A stretch of 64,000 nt of DNA, taken from NCBI GenBank assembly GCA_944322825.1, contig CALUQD010000003.1, positions 1-64,000 on the forward strand, given 5' to 3'. The DNA comes from Candidatus Avelusimicrobium pullicaecorum (lineage in GTDB: Bacteria > Elusimicrobiota > Elusimicrobia > Elusimicrobiales > Elusimicrobiaceae). Positions 1-7,930 of this stretch are shown piece by piece. Position numbers and translations under genes: made by a program. The first letter of the stretch is position 1, and the number at the start of each line of letters is the position of its first letter. The notes below the pieces were generated by a model. The model was given only the letters and a program-made list of their open reading frames with translations. It was not told the DNA's origin and ran no database searches.

Positions 1-1479
1 TACGAATTTTTCCACTTCCGCATCGCTCAGCTTGTTAGGAGAACTGATGGTAATGTGCTGTTCTTTATTGGTGCCCAGGTCTTTGGCGGAAACGTTTAAG
101 ATACCGTTGGCATCAATATCAAACGTCACTTCAATCTGCGGCACGCCGCGCGGAGCTGGCGGAATACCGTCCAGGTCGAATTTACCCAGCGGCACGTTGT
201 CTTTGGCCATCGGACGTTCACCCTGCAAGACGTTGATGGTTACGGCCGGCTGGTTGTCCGACGCCGTAGAGAAGATCTGCGTCTTGCGCACCGGGATGGT
301 GGTGTTGCGTTCGATGAGGCGCGTGCACACGCCGCCCAACGTTTCCAAGCCCAAGGACAGCGGCGTGACGTCCAACAAGAGCACGTCTTTGACGTCGCCC
401 GTCAAAATACCGGCCTGCACAGAAGCGCCGATTGCCACGCATTCCATCGGGTCAATACCGCGTTCAATTTTCTTGCCGACGAGGTCTTCCACGTATTTCT
501 GCACGATCGGCATACGGGTCGGGCCGCCGACCAAGATGATGCGGTCAATCTGCGAAGCGGTTAATCCCGCATCAGACAAGGCTTGGTTGACCGATTTGCC
601 GCAGCGTTTGACGATATCGTCCACCAGGCTTTCCAGTTTGGCGCGGGAGAGTTTCAATTCCAAGTGTTTCGGGCCGTCCGCACCGGCGGAGATGAACGGC
701 AGGTTGATGTCCGTTTCCATGGTGGTGGACAGTTCAATTTTGGCTTTTTCGGCCGCGTCTTTCAGGCGCTGCTGGGCCTGTTTGTCCTGGGACAAATCAA
801 TGCCGGTCTGTTTGCGGAATTCGTCCACCATCCAGTGAATGATGGCGTTATCCATATCCGTACCGCCCAGCTGCGTATCGCCGGAGGTGGAAAGCACGTC
901 GAAGGTGCCTTCTTTGCCCATTTCCATAATGGTTACATCGAGCGTACCGCCGCCCAAGTCGAACACCATTACTTTTTGTTCTTTGCCGGCTTTGTCGATA
1001 CCGAACGCCAACGCGGCGGCCGTCGGTTCGTTTACCAAGCGGACTACATCCAAGCCCGCAATGCGGCCGGCGTCTTTGGTGGCCTGGCGCTGGTTGTCGT
1101 TAAAATAAGCGGGTACGGTGATAACAGCTTTTTCCACCGGTTCGCCCAAGAAAGCTTCGGCATCTTTTTTCACCTTCTGCAAGATAAAAGCCGACAGCTG
1201 CTGGGGCGTAAATTCCTGCCCGCGCAAATTATATTTGTAATTTTCCCCCATTTTGCGTTTGAAGGCGGTTACGGTGCCTTCCGGGTTGGCAATAGCCTGA
1301 CGGCGGGCCGGTTCACCCACCAGACGCTGTCCGTCTTTGGTAAACGCCACATAAGACGGGAACGCCTTGCCGCCGATAGAGCTGCCTTCGGCAGACGGAA
1401 TGATGGTTCCTCTGCCTCCTTCCATCACCGCCGCAGCCGTGTTGGAAGTTCCTAAGTCAATACCAATGATTTTAGCCAT
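1..1479 (-). CDS. dnaK: Chaperone DnaK (Hsp70), 3' end outside the window
   Basis: This is the ATP-dependent Hsp70 chaperone, acting in the cytoplasm with GrpE and DnaJ. Reading the minus strand from 1479 gives 493 uninterrupted residues beginning [15 protein letters not shown], with the phosphate-1 loop GIDLGTSN, the ATPase motifs [12 protein letters not shown] and [10 protein letters not shown], the interdomain linker [13 protein letters not shown] and most of the substrate-binding domain. The C-terminal lid is cut off by the window edge. The start is supported by AAAGGAG a few bases upstream. It is the third gene after hrcA and grpE, with a 53-bp gap to grpE. No dnaJ is visible inside the window. 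Confidence 0.97.
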   Translation of the reverse strand, partial: MAKIIGIDLGTSNTAAAVMEGGRGTIIPSAEGSSIGGKAFPSYVAFTKDGQRLVGEPARRQAIANPEGTVTAFKRKMGENYKYNLRGQEFTPQQLSAFILQKVKKDAEAFLGEPVEKAVITVPAYFNDNQRQATKDAGRIAGLDVVRLVNEPTAAALAFGIDKAGKEQKVMVFDLGGGTLDVTIMEMGKEGTFDVLSTSGDTQLGGTDMDNAIIHWMVDEFRKQTGIDLSQDKQAQQRLKDAAEKAKIELSTTMETDINLPFISAGADGPKHLELKLSRAKLESLVDDIVKRCGKSVNQALSDAGLTASQIDRIILVGGPTRMPIVQKYVEDLVGKKIERGIDPMECVAIGASVQAGILTGDVKDVLLLDVTPLSLGLETLGGVCTRLIERNTTIPVRKTQIFSTASDNQPAVTINVLQGERPMAKDNVPLGKFDLDGIPPAPRGVPQIEVTFDIDANGILNVSAKDLGTNKEQHITISSPNKLSDAEVEKFV

Positions 1480-1532
1480 ACTGTTGTTTCTCCTTTGTAA
1501 ATCAAAAAATGTTTACCCCAAAGTGGAAAGGC

Positions 1533-2114
1533 TTACCCTTCCGCGTGCTGGCCGACAATCACCCGCGCCGGGCGCAGGACTTTGCCGTCCATGGTGAAAC
1601 CCATCTGCACTTCTTGCAATACCATTCCGTCCTGAGCTTCGGATGACGGAAGCATCGCCACCACTTCTTGGGTGGCAGGGTCGTAGGGTTTGTCCAGCAC
1701 GTCCATATGCTCGATCCCTTCGGCCTTGAAGGCTTTTTCCAGCTCCGTAAAAACCATATTCAGTCCATCTTTTACGGCTTTTAACGAAGCGGGGCATTCT
1801 TCTTCAGTTTGTTTTTTTGCTAACTCCTCGCGCTGACGCAATAGCACTTCATATGCGGGCAGCAATTTTTCGGCAAATTGTTTTTTACCATAGGCCAGGA
1901 AAGACGCTTTTTCGCGTTCGGTCCGTTTGCGGTAATTCTCAAAATCGGCGCTTAATCGGACCAACTGGTCGTAATAATCAGGTTTTTTTTCTTGGGCGGG
2001 TTCATCGGCCGGTTTTACGTCAATTTCCGGTTCGCTTACTTCCGGCAAGTCCTGTTCGTTCAATTCTTCGGCGGCTTCGGCGGCGCCGTGTTTTTGCTGA
2101 TGTTTCTTACTCAT
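1533..2114 (-). CDS. grpE: Nucleotide exchange factor GrpE
   Basis: GrpE releases ADP from DnaK. The protein of 193 residues has a charged, Glu/Lys-rich disordered N-terminus (about residues 1-50), a long coiled-coil helix containing the family motif DFENYRKRTEREK, and a C-terminal beta domain ending in MDGKVLRPARVIVG. I prefer the start MSKKHQQ at 2114, which overlaps the hrcA stop by 8 nt and has AAGG just upstream; an alternative ATG lies four codons earlier (2126) but has GAGG immediately abutting it. It sits between hrcA and dnaK in the conserved heat-shock order. Confidence 0.95.
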   Translation of the reverse strand: MSKKHQQKHGAAEAAEELNEQDLPEVSEPEIDVKPADEPAQEKKPDYYDQLVRLSADFENYRKRTEREKASFLAYGKKQFAEKLLPAYEVLLRQREELAKKQTEEECPASLKAVKDGLNMVFTELEKAFKAEGIEHMDVLDKPYDPATQEVVAMLPSSEAQDGMVLQEVQMGFTMDGKVLRPARVIVGQHAEG

Positions 2115-3207
2115 AATCCTTTTCATCCTCGGCGGGTAATGCGGCCCAATGGTTCATAGAAGCCTGCAACAGTTCGCCAATAAAATTCACCAAGGACATC
2201 ACTCTGGTGTATTCCATATGCTTGGGCCCGATAATGCCCAACATCCCCACCGTTTTATCCCCCACGCGGCACGCGGTAGACACGATACTAAGGTTCTTTA
2301 ACTCTTGCAGTTCGTTCTCGCTGCCGATGCTGACGTTTACTTTTTGGTTGGATTTCTCCATATCCGTCATTTTCTCGTTGAGTAACGAGGAAAAACGTTC
2401 ACGCTCCTCTACGACGCGCATCATTTGCTTCAAATCTTCGTAATCGGCCTGCGTAGTATTTTCCAACAGGCGGCCGATCCCTTCCACATACAATTCATCC
2501 GCTCCGGTTTGCGGCCGTTCAATATCCTTTAATACTTGGGTGGCCAAATCCGCCAAGTCCGAAATTTCCCGGTGCCCCGAATGTATGTGCTGCCACAACA
2601 CTTGGCGGGCTTGCGCGAGCGTCAGCCCGGCGATTTCTTCGTTAATAAACCGGCTGAGTACCCGCAGGCGGGAAGGTTCTATCACATACCCCGTACGCAC
2701 CGGCCAGTGCCGCACCGTGCCGGACTGGGTTACCAACACCGCCAAAATCATCCCCGGAGCCACCGGGATGAAATCCAGCCGCTGGATGCGCTGGTCCTCC
2801 ATATGGGCGGCGTACACAAACCCCGCCGCGCCAGAAAGCATTGCCAGCAGGCGCGAGGTCTGCACGAGCATATTGTCCACTTCGTTGACGCGCGCATCGT
2901 ATTGTTCTTCAATGCGCTGGCGTTCGCGGGCGGCCATTTTTTGCACGTTGGCCAAATAATCCACATAATAGCGGTAGGCCTTGTCCGTAGGAATGCGGCC
3001 GCCGGAGGTGTGCGGCTGGTAGAGGTATCCTTCTTCCTCCAGTTCCTTCATGATGTTGCGAATCGTGGCGCTGGATACGTCCTGTAAGGCGCCTTGCGCA
3101 ATCATCTGCGAACCGACCGGGCGGCGGGTTTCTACAAATTGTTGGATAACCCACCGCAAAATTTTTTCTTTGCGCGCTTTGGCGATTTCCGGTTTTAGGA
3201 TTCTCAT
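2107..3207 (-). CDS. hrcA: Heat-inducible transcription repressor HrcA
   Basis: HrcA represses class I heat-shock operons by binding the CIRCE operator. The 366-residue product has an N-terminal winged helix (RKEKILRWVIQQFVETRRPVGSQ, then SSATIRNIMKELEEEGYLYQPHTSGGRIPT) and the GAF-like sensor/dimerisation domain ending with the typical VGMLGIIGPKHMEYTRVMSLV segment. It is the first gene of hrcA-grpE-dnaK and lies directly behind a CIRCE-like site, so the operon is very probably autoregulated. Length and motif order match the family. Confidence 0.96.
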   Translation of the reverse strand: MRILKPEIAKARKEKILRWVIQQFVETRRPVGSQMIAQGALQDVSSATIRNIMKELEEEGYLYQPHTSGGRIPTDKAYRYYVDYLANVQKMAARERQRIEEQYDARVNEVDNMLVQTSRLLAMLSGAAGFVYAAHMEDQRIQRLDFIPVAPGMILAVLVTQSGTVRHWPVRTGYVIEPSRLRVLSRFINEEIAGLTLAQARQVLWQHIHSGHREISDLADLATQVLKDIERPQTGADELYVEGIGRLLENTTQADYEDLKQMMRVVEERERFSSLLNEKMTDMEKSNQKVNVSIGSENELQELKNLSIVSTACRVGDKTVGMLGIIGPKHMEYTRVMSLVNFIGELLQASMNHWAALPAEDEKDYE

Positions 3208-3245
3208 ATTTTCCCCTGGAGGACCTTCGGAGCGTTGGTTTTATT

Positions 3246-3272
3246 TTAGCACTCTTTGAACCTCTCTGCTAA
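3246..3272 (-). promoter_or_regulatory. CIRCE-like HrcA operator
   Basis: On the plus strand the site reads TTAGCACTC, nine bases, CTCTGCTAA. The first arm is a perfect CIRCE half-site; the second arm keeps TGCTAA but differs from the consensus at its first three bases. The nine-base spacer matches the canonical architecture. It lies immediately downstream of the -10 box of the hrcA promoter, where a bound repressor would block transcription. Confidence 0.85.
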
Positions 3273-3273
3273 A

Positions 3274-3302
3274 ATTATATGCAATTATTTTATTTTTGTC
3301 AA
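3274..3302 (-). promoter_or_regulatory. Sigma70-type promoter of hrcA-grpE-dnaK
   Basis: On the minus strand TTGACA (3297-3302) and TATAAT (3274-3279) are both perfect consensus hexamers separated by 17 bp. The CIRCE-like operator begins one base after the -10 box, which implies control by HrcA repression and not by an alternative sigma factor. Confidence 0.9.
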
Positions 3303-3370
3303 CCCCTTTTTTAGACTGCTAATTTTGAACGTATCTGCTCCGTCGGGAGAATGCGTGTCAAAGAACAAAA

Positions 3371-3403
3371 TAAAACCCTTTCTATCAGCAAGTATAGAAA
3401 GGG
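3371..3403 (-). terminator. Rho-independent terminator after the pilin-like gene
   Basis: The 10-bp perfect inverted repeat CCCTTTCTAT / ATAGAAAGGG with an 8-nt loop is followed, in the minus direction, by TTTTATTTTG. It lies about 50 bp past the stop of the pilin-like gene and separates it from hrcA. Confidence 0.85.
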
Positions 3404-3455
3404 TGATAACCAAAAACAAGCACGTTTTTATACTAGATTGCTCCGCCTCTCTTTA

Positions 3456-3950
3456 TTAAGGCAAAGCATATCCGCGATATACGAAGCCATTTTCGCTCCC
3501 GCCTATTGTCTTTACGCCGCCCAACGATTTACACACTTTATCTTGTGTACCGCCTTCGGACCCATATGCCCTGCACAAGTTGCCGCCTCTGTCTAAATAA
3601 CGGAAGTAACTGGGCACGAGAGAAGTGTCACGATCGGGCGGCCAGCAATAAACTTCATTATGCACCGCAGCATCCACAAAGCAAACGTAATCGTCCCCCG
3701 TTATGTACACTCCGTTGGACGATAAGGTGCCCGGCAGCGTGATATCCAATTGGTCAATGCGGGAGGCATATTCCCCGTTGGCCATATAATAAATTTGTTG
3801 TGCGTCGTAAAGTGCACGGCCCAGCGTCATCATTTGAACGAAACGGGATTTGGCCACGGCTACTTGATACTGCGGCAACGCCACCGCCGCCAATATGCCG
3901 ATAATAAGAACGACAACAAGTAATTCGATTAAAGTAAAACCCTTTTTCAT
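3456..3950 (-). CDS. Type IV pilin-like protein (prepilin leader)
   Basis: The 164-residue product starts with a class III prepilin leader: MKKG followed by [25 protein letters not shown], so a prepilin peptidase should cut between G4 and F5, and Glu at mature position 5 is present. A hydrophobic alpha-helix leads into a small globular domain with four Cys residues, probably forming a D-loop-type disulfide. It is monocistronic, has GGGAG ahead of its start and its own terminator, and has no pilus assembly genes beside it. Its role (pilus subunit, minor pseudopilin or secretion pseudopilin) cannot be told from sequence. Orphan genes of this type are common in Elusimicrobiota. Confidence 0.9.
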   Translation of the reverse strand: MKKGFTLIELLVVVLIIGILAAVALPQYQVAVAKSRFVQMMTLGRALYDAQQIYYMANGEYASRIDQLDITLPGTLSSNGVYITGDDYVCFVDAAVHNEVYCWPPDRDTSLVPSYFRYLDRGGNLCRAYGSEGGTQDKVCKSLGGVKTIGGSENGFVYRGYALP

Positions 3951-4187
3951 AAAGAACTCCCTAGCAAGTTGATTTTAGAGCTTATTTACAGTCTAATAAT
4001 TAACAGCCCAAAAATCAACGCTAGGCCCAGAGCCTGGGCTCCCCACTCTATGCCCGCCAACACGACTAATTGGGCCACACTATTCCTGTACTGTCGCGCC
4101 CTTACGCAACGGCCTTCCAGGCCTGGGAGCTCTGCCTCGGACAGGGTTCCGCTCCATACAAATATGCGAAACTCCTGCCCAAAAAGC
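3951..4187. other. Intergenic region between pilin-like gene and tatD
   Basis: About 240 bp divergent spacer. It holds small GC-rich hairpins (GCCCAG-AGC-CTGGGC near 4025 and GGCCT-TCC-AGGCC near 4111) but no open frame that I can support as a gene. An in-frame upstream extension of tatD runs through it but has no protein-like features. Confidence 0.5.
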
Positions 4188-4193
4188 TACAAT
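4188..4193 (+). promoter_or_regulatory. -10-like TACAAT box 6 nt before tatD start
   Basis: TACAAT is separated from the tatD ATG by six bases, and no Shine-Dalgarno sequence or convincing -35 is seen. The geometry predicts a transcript starting at or next to the ATG (see the leaderless-transcript finding). Confidence 0.5.
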
Positions 4194-4199
4194 ATAGGT

Positions 4200-5009
4200 A
4201 TGCAATTTATCGATTCTCACGCCCATTTAAACGACCCGGCCTTTGACGCCGACCGGGAAGAACTTCTTTCCCGCACCTTGCCGCAAGCAGGCCTTATCTT
4301 AAATGTAGAAATCGGCTGCGCCCCCGAAGAATGGCAGCCCGCGCTGGATTTGGTTTCCCGCTATCCTTCTTCCGTGCGGGCCGTGCTGGGCGTACACCCG
4401 GAATATGCCTGCAAAATGACGGACGCAAAACTGACGGAACTCGCCGCCCTCCTGCCGGACCAACGCAATGTGGCCGTGGGAGAAATCGGCCTGGACTACA
4501 CCTGTTTTGAATATACCGATAAAGACACCCAACAAAAAACATTTTCCCAAATGTTGGCGCTGGCCAATGAAGTGCAAAAACCCATCGTCTTGCACGTGCG
4601 CCGCGCTGGCGAAGATTACGCCGCATACGAAGATACCTTTCACACGTTAAAACACGAATGGAAGGGCTCTTGCGCCACGGCGCACCCGGGCGTACTGCAT
4701 TGTTTCTGCGCCCGCTACGAAGAAGCCAAACGCGCCTTGGATATGGGGCTGTTGCTGGGCGTAAACGGGTGTTTCTCTTATAAAAAAAATGAATACATCC
4801 GTGAGGCGGTCAAAAAAGCCGGGGCTGATAAAATTATTTTGGAAACGGACTGCCCGTATCTGTCCCCCCAGGGCAAACGCGGCCTGCGCAACGACCCGTC
4901 CAACATTCCGCTTATCGGGCAATTTGTGGCCGATTATCTAAACATCCCGCTGGAAGAACTGGCCGAAATAACCACCCGCAACACAAAAACATTGTACAGA
5001 TTATCCTAA
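4200..5009 (+). CDS. tatD: TatD family metal-dependent hydrolase
   Basis: TatD-family enzymes are metal-dependent TIM-barrel DNases. The 269-residue product begins MQFIDSHAHLNDPAFD, with the metal-binding HxH of the amidohydrolase fold, then AVGEIGLDYT (metal-bridging Glu), PIVLHVRRA, HCF and the C-terminal LETDCPYLSPQGKRG containing the catalytic Asp. An open frame extends 77 codons further upstream, but the family N-terminus starts exactly at MQFIDSH, so I use 4200. The product is cytoplasmic. A lipoprotein gene follows 33 bp downstream. Confidence 0.93.
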   Translation: MQFIDSHAHLNDPAFDADREELLSRTLPQAGLILNVEIGCAPEEWQPALDLVSRYPSSVRAVLGVHPEYACKMTDAKLTELAALLPDQRNVAVGEIGLDYTCFEYTDKDTQQKTFSQMLALANEVQKPIVLHVRRAGEDYAAYEDTFHTLKHEWKGSCATAHPGVLHCFCARYEEAKRALDMGLLLGVNGCFSYKKNEYIREAVKKAGADKIILETDCPYLSPQGKRGLRNDPSNIPLIGQFVADYLNIPLEELAEITTRNTKTLYRLS

Positions 5010-5042
5010 ATTTGTTATATTTTGAAAACAAGAGGACACCCT

Positions 5043-5675
5043 ATGAAAAAATTTATTTTATTCCCTTTAGCCGCCCTGCTTTTATGCGCCTGCACCACCA
5101 AAGAACAGGCACAGCAAATCCGTTTGTTTTGGTTGCAGCAGTATGCCAATTTAATGTCTGCTCAATTACAAAAGAAATTGCAGGCTGTTCAAAATAATCC
5201 CCAATTAGCCGAAATGCTGAAGCAGATGCAAACCCAAATAAGCTCTTTGCCCCAACAAGCCGCCGCGGTCAATTCCAACAAAGCAACCGCATCCGCGCAG
5301 TCCGAAGCCGCACAACCGGTTAGCCGCAGAACCTATAACGCACCGCAAATTATGGAAGTAACCCTGGATACGGACGCCTTGCCAGGGAAAGCCCCCCACG
5401 AGGACCGCGTGCGGATGAAACGCGCCCTGGAAGCCGTGCAGATTTCCAACCAAAACACCCTCAACGACATCGCCGCCACTTTTGGCGATAAAGTAAAATA
5501 CCAAGCCTTTTTGCTGACCGCGGATACCGAACGAAAATTAAAGCAAACCGCTTCCACCAGCGCCAATTTTAATGCCTACTTGGCCGCACAGAAAAAATTG
5601 ATGCAAACCCAAAATTGGAAATTAAACCAGCTGATGCAGCAAAACGCGGACAGTATTAAAAACATCCGCCGGTAA
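5043..5675 (+). CDS. Putative lipoprotein, unknown function
   Basis: I do not recognise this 210-residue protein. It has a lipoprotein signal (MKKFILFPLAALLLCAC, lipobox LCAC with lipidated Cys at residue 17), then a Gln/Ala-rich, predicted helical, possibly coiled-coil body (AQQIRLFWLQQYANLMSAQLQKK) and another helical Gln/Lys-rich stretch at the C-terminus. Start 5043 is chosen because AGAGGA lies seven bases upstream; seven codons further upstream another ATG would bury the signal peptide. The next gene starts 19 bp downstream and is also an envelope protein, so the two may form an operon. Confidence 0.8.
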   Translation: MKKFILFPLAALLLCACTTKEQAQQIRLFWLQQYANLMSAQLQKKLQAVQNNPQLAEMLKQMQTQISSLPQQAAAVNSNKATASAQSEAAQPVSRRTYNAPQIMEVTLDTDALPGKAPHEDRVRMKRALEAVQISNQNTLNDIAATFGDKVKYQAFLLTADTERKLKQTASTSANFNAYLAAQKKLMQTQNWKLNQLMQQNADSIKNIRR

Positions 5676-5694
5676 TGCCCGGAGGAAATAATTT

Positions 5695-6483
5695 ATGGGC
5701 CGTTTGCGTTTTATTGTTTGCTTATTGTTGCTGGCCGCCTTTCTGATGGTTTTTGCACAGTCTTTGGATGGCGTGCTGCGGCTGCTGAAAGAAAACCTTC
5801 CCTTCAGCACTCCGTCCGCCTCCAGCCCGGTGGCCGCAAGCGCACAGCAACGGGTAATAGACGGGGCCGTCCAACTATCCAAAAACGTTTCCGACCAACT
5901 CCTCCGCTGGCAGCAGCAAATTGCTGAATTTTCTAAAAAACTTTCCCTGGCGGATTGGCCCGAATTAACCGAATTGGCCCAATCAACGGTTTTCCCCCAA
6001 AAAGAAAAACCGCAGCCGCCCGCCCAACCGCAGCCGCGCCCGCAAAAGCCGTCCTTGCTGCAAATTATGATGGAAGACGAACGTCCCCCGCTGGAAAATA
6101 AATTGCTGGGGCCGGAAATCTCGGCTTTATTGGACGATTTTTTAGCCCGCCGGCGGGAATATAACACCCAGTTGCTGCAAGCTACGCAAACCCTCTTTGG
6201 CGACGAAGCCGCCCAAGACGCCATACACGTGCTGTTTGCCGACGAAACCGCCTCCTTCGCTAACGCCTCCACCTGCCAATCCCCGGAGGCCTTTGCCGCC
6301 AACCAACAGCGTATCGACGACCAAACCGAAAAAAATATGCTCCGCGTGTTCAACCGCTACAAACAAGAACTGGGCCGCGCACAAGAAAAAAATTCGCCCG
6401 CGTGGAAGGCTTTTTTCAAACGCGTCGAAAATTACAAACGCGTAGCAGCCGAAGGCCAGGCCGCCACCCACCCCCCAAAATAG
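5695..6483 (+). CDS. Secreted or membrane-anchored protein, unknown function
   Basis: This 262-residue protein is not recognised. An N-terminal hydrophobic segment (FIVCLLLLAAFLMVFA) is a signal peptide or anchor. A Pro/Gln-rich linker (about residues 103-122) separates two helical regions; the second carries an AREYN-like helical stretch and a conserved-looking Cys in STCQSPEAFAANQ. GGAGG precedes the start. It lies 19 bp after the lipoprotein gene and ends before a strong terminator, so both are likely cotranscribed and act in the envelope. Confidence 0.75.
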   Translation: MGRLRFIVCLLLLAAFLMVFAQSLDGVLRLLKENLPFSTPSASSPVAASAQQRVIDGAVQLSKNVSDQLLRWQQQIAEFSKKLSLADWPELTELAQSTVFPQKEKPQPPAQPQPRPQKPSLLQIMMEDERPPLENKLLGPEISALLDDFLARRREYNTQLLQATQTLFGDEAAQDAIHVLFADETASFANASTCQSPEAFAANQQRIDDQTEKNMLRVFNRYKQELGRAQEKNSPAWKAFFKRVENYKRVAAEGQAATHPPK

Positions 6484-6528
6484 CACCGCACACGCCGCCG
6501 GCAACCGTCAAACACTTTCCCTAATAAA

Positions 6529-6557
6529 CGCCCGGAACTGATAGCTCCGGGCGTTTT
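6529..6557 (+). terminator. Rho-independent terminator
   Basis: CGCCCGGA and TCCGGGCG form an 8-bp stem around a 9-nt loop, followed by TTTTG. It terminates the two-gene envelope operon ending at 6483. Confidence 0.85.
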
Positions 6558-6600
6558 GCGATAAAAGCATCCGCCTTGCCGATAGACTTTAAAACAAACA

Positions 6601-6626
6601 AAACCCCGCTCCAAAGAGCGGGGTTT
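6601..6626 (-). terminator. Terminator after rplT
   Basis: AAACCCCGCTC and GAGCGGGGTTT form a perfect 11-bp stem with a CTTT/CAAA loop. In the minus direction it is followed by a T-rich tract (TTTTGTTTGTTTT), ending the infC-rpmI-rplT operon. Confidence 0.88.
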
Positions 6627-6645
6627 CCTTGCAAAGCAGAAACGC

Positions 6646-6993
6646 TTAAGCAGCTTTGACCACGTCCACCAATTTCTTGAAGGACACCGGGTCTTTAATC
6701 GCCATTTCGGACAACATTTTGCGGTTAAGCGTAATGTTGGCTTTGGCTAAGCCGCTGATGAATTTAGAGTAAGACAAGCCTTCCTCTCTCACCGCGGCGT
6801 TGATGCGGGTAATCCACAACTGGCGGTAAGTGGTTTTTTTGTCTTTGCGGCCAACGTAAGCGTGCACGCCGGATTTATCCAGCTGCTGGGTGGCCATGCG
6901 CAAGCGGCGGGATTTATCTCCGTAGTAGCCGCTGGCTCTTTTCAATACTTTTTTCTTTCTTGCGTGTCTGGGTACGCTGAATTTAATTCTCAT
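6646..6993 (-). CDS. rplT: 50S ribosomal protein L20
   Basis: L20 binds 23S rRNA early in large-subunit assembly and in other bacteria also represses its own operon by binding mRNA. The 115-residue protein shows the expected N-terminal basic arm (MRIKFSVPRHARKKKVLKRASGYYGDKSRRLR) and the globular domain with WITRINAAVREEGLSYSKFISGL. Length is typical. It is the last gene of infC-rpmI-rplT, 12 bp after rpmI. Confidence 0.97.
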   Translation of the reverse strand: MRIKFSVPRHARKKKVLKRASGYYGDKSRRLRMATQQLDKSGVHAYVGRKDKKTTYRQLWITRINAAVREEGLSYSKFISGLAKANITLNRKMLSEMAIKDPVSFKKLVDVVKAA

Positions 6994-7005
6994 GTTTCTA
7001 ACCTC

Positions 7006-7212
7006 TTATTTGGCCATCGGGAGATATTTTTCCAAAATCTTCCCTTTGTTGGACTCGGGCGTAATCACGCCGGTCTTTCTGGTTTCGTGCTTCCGGGAGG
7101 CAGAAACAGGCGTAAGCAAGTGTTTTCTGCCGGCTTTTCTGTGGGTGAATTTACCCGTGGCGGTTTTTCTGAAGCGTTTTTTGCCGCCGCTGTGGTTTTT
7201 CAATTTAGGCAT
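7006..7212 (-). CDS. rpmI: 50S ribosomal protein L35
   Basis: L35 is a small basic protein of the large subunit. The 68 residues start MPKLKNHSGGKKRFRKTATGK and include HLLTPVSASRKHETRK, both family hallmarks. It lies between infC and rplT. The 100-bp gap to infC contains a nested inverted repeat that could be an L20-binding regulatory RNA controlling this start codon. Confidence 0.95.
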   Translation of the reverse strand: MPKLKNHSGGKKRFRKTATGKFTHRKAGRKHLLTPVSASRKHETRKTGVITPESNKGKILEKYLPMAK

Positions 7213-7236
7213 TGTTATAGTACCTCTGTTTAATTA

Positions 7237-7302
7237 GTCCTTTTTCCGAACAACCTGCGCCGGGAGCCGGTCAAGCCCCGTACGCAGTACACTAAAAAGG
7301 AC
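7237..7302 (-). promoter_or_regulatory. Candidate L20-type mRNA leader between infC and rpmI
   Basis: GTCCTTTTT (7237-7245) and AAAAAGGAC (7294-7302) are perfect complements enclosing a nested CTGCG/CGCAG pair (7255-7259 with 7283-7287) and a third GC-rich inner helix. It sits just upstream of the rpmI ribosome-binding site and is not followed by a T run, so it is not a terminator. By analogy with known L20 autoregulation it may bind L20; that role is inference. Confidence 0.5.
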
Positions 7303-7313
7303 CTAAAAATCGT

Positions 7314-7853
7314 TTAGTTTTTGGGCACGAAGGTCATCGACATTCGGTTCCCCATAGACTGCAAACCGCCGTCTACGTTGGCGAGTTCGGCCAAGCGTTT
7401 GGCCGTATCGTTCAAAATCTGAATGCCAATATCTTTGTGCTGGTTTTCGCGGCCGTGGAACACCACCACGAAACGGACCATATCTTTCTTGCGCAAAAAA
7501 TCTTCAATTTGGCGTATTTTAACGTCCAAATCGTGCGGAGCGATGCGCGATTTGATGCGCAGCTCTTTCAACGTTACTTTGGCCTGTTTCTTTTTGGCTT
7601 CCGCCGCTTTCTTTCCCTGTTCGTACACATACCGGTTGTAATCGAGTATCTTACAGACAGGAGGCTGGGCGTTGGGTGAAATTTCCACCAAGTCCAACTC
7701 TTGTTCTTTGGCCAGGGCGATGGCTTGCGCCACCGGCATGACCCCAATCATTGCGCCGTCGGAATTGATGACTCTCACTTCCGGGACGCGGATATTCTGG
7801 TTTCTGCGATAGAGATCTTTTTTGTATTCTCTTCTAGTATCGTATCTGGCCAT
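7314..7853 (-). CDS. infC: Translation initiation factor IF-3
   Basis: IF-3 keeps 30S subunits free and checks start-codon pairing. The 179-residue protein has the N-domain (NQNIRVPEVRVINSDGAMIGVMPVAQAIALAKEQELDLVEISPNAQPPVCKILDY), a Lys-rich linker (GKKAAEAKKKQAK), and the C-domain with RPHD-like IAPHDLDVKIRQIEDFLRKKDMVRFVVVFHGRE. It begins with ATG, not the rare AUU used by some infC genes. It opens the infC-rpmI-rplT operon and has a terminator-like hairpin in its leader. Confidence 0.97.
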   Translation of the reverse strand: MARYDTRREYKKDLYRRNQNIRVPEVRVINSDGAMIGVMPVAQAIALAKEQELDLVEISPNAQPPVCKILDYNRYVYEQGKKAAEAKKKQAKVTLKELRIKSRIAPHDLDVKIRQIEDFLRKKDMVRFVVVFHGRENQHKDIGIQILNDTAKRLAELANVDGGLQSMGNRMSMTFVPKN

Positions 7854-7867
7854 TTAATTGTTCTTTC

Positions 7868-7894
7868 AAAAAAATAGTTCCCCTATACGGGAAC
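7868..7894 (-). promoter_or_regulatory. Terminator-like hairpin in the infC leader
   Basis: In the minus direction GTTCCC and GGGAAC form a 6-bp stem around a 6-nt loop, followed after two bases by seven T residues, all between the promoter and the infC start at 7853. This resembles an attenuator; premature termination here would set expression of the operon. The stem is short, so the effect may be modest. Confidence 0.45.
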
Positions 7895-7900
7895 ATATTT

Positions 7901-7930
7901 ATTATACCAACTTATTCGAAAACGTGTCAA
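7901..7930 (-). promoter_or_regulatory. Promoter of infC-rpmI-rplT
   Basis: On the minus strand TTGACA (7925-7930) and TATAAT (7901-7906) are perfect hexamers spaced by 18 bp. The -35 box overlaps the last codons of the upstream lipoprotein gene. Confidence 0.85.

Noticed and set aside
583-1455. Open frame of 290 codons on the plus strand
   Set aside because: It is antisense to dnaK, full of Phe/Gly/Arg runs typical of reversed coding, and has no family features.
3951-4187. tRNA or small stable RNA in the GC-rich spacer before tatD
   Set aside because: Only short hairpins are present; no cloverleaf, T-loop consensus or SRP core sequence was found.
3969-4199. N-terminal extension of tatD
   Set aside because: The TatD family starts at MQFIDSHAHL; the upstream residues look like translated spacer.
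5622-6353. Open frame of 243 codons on the minus strand
   Set aside because: Antisense to the plus-strand envelope gene 5695-6483, which has a ribosome-binding site, signal sequence and terminator.
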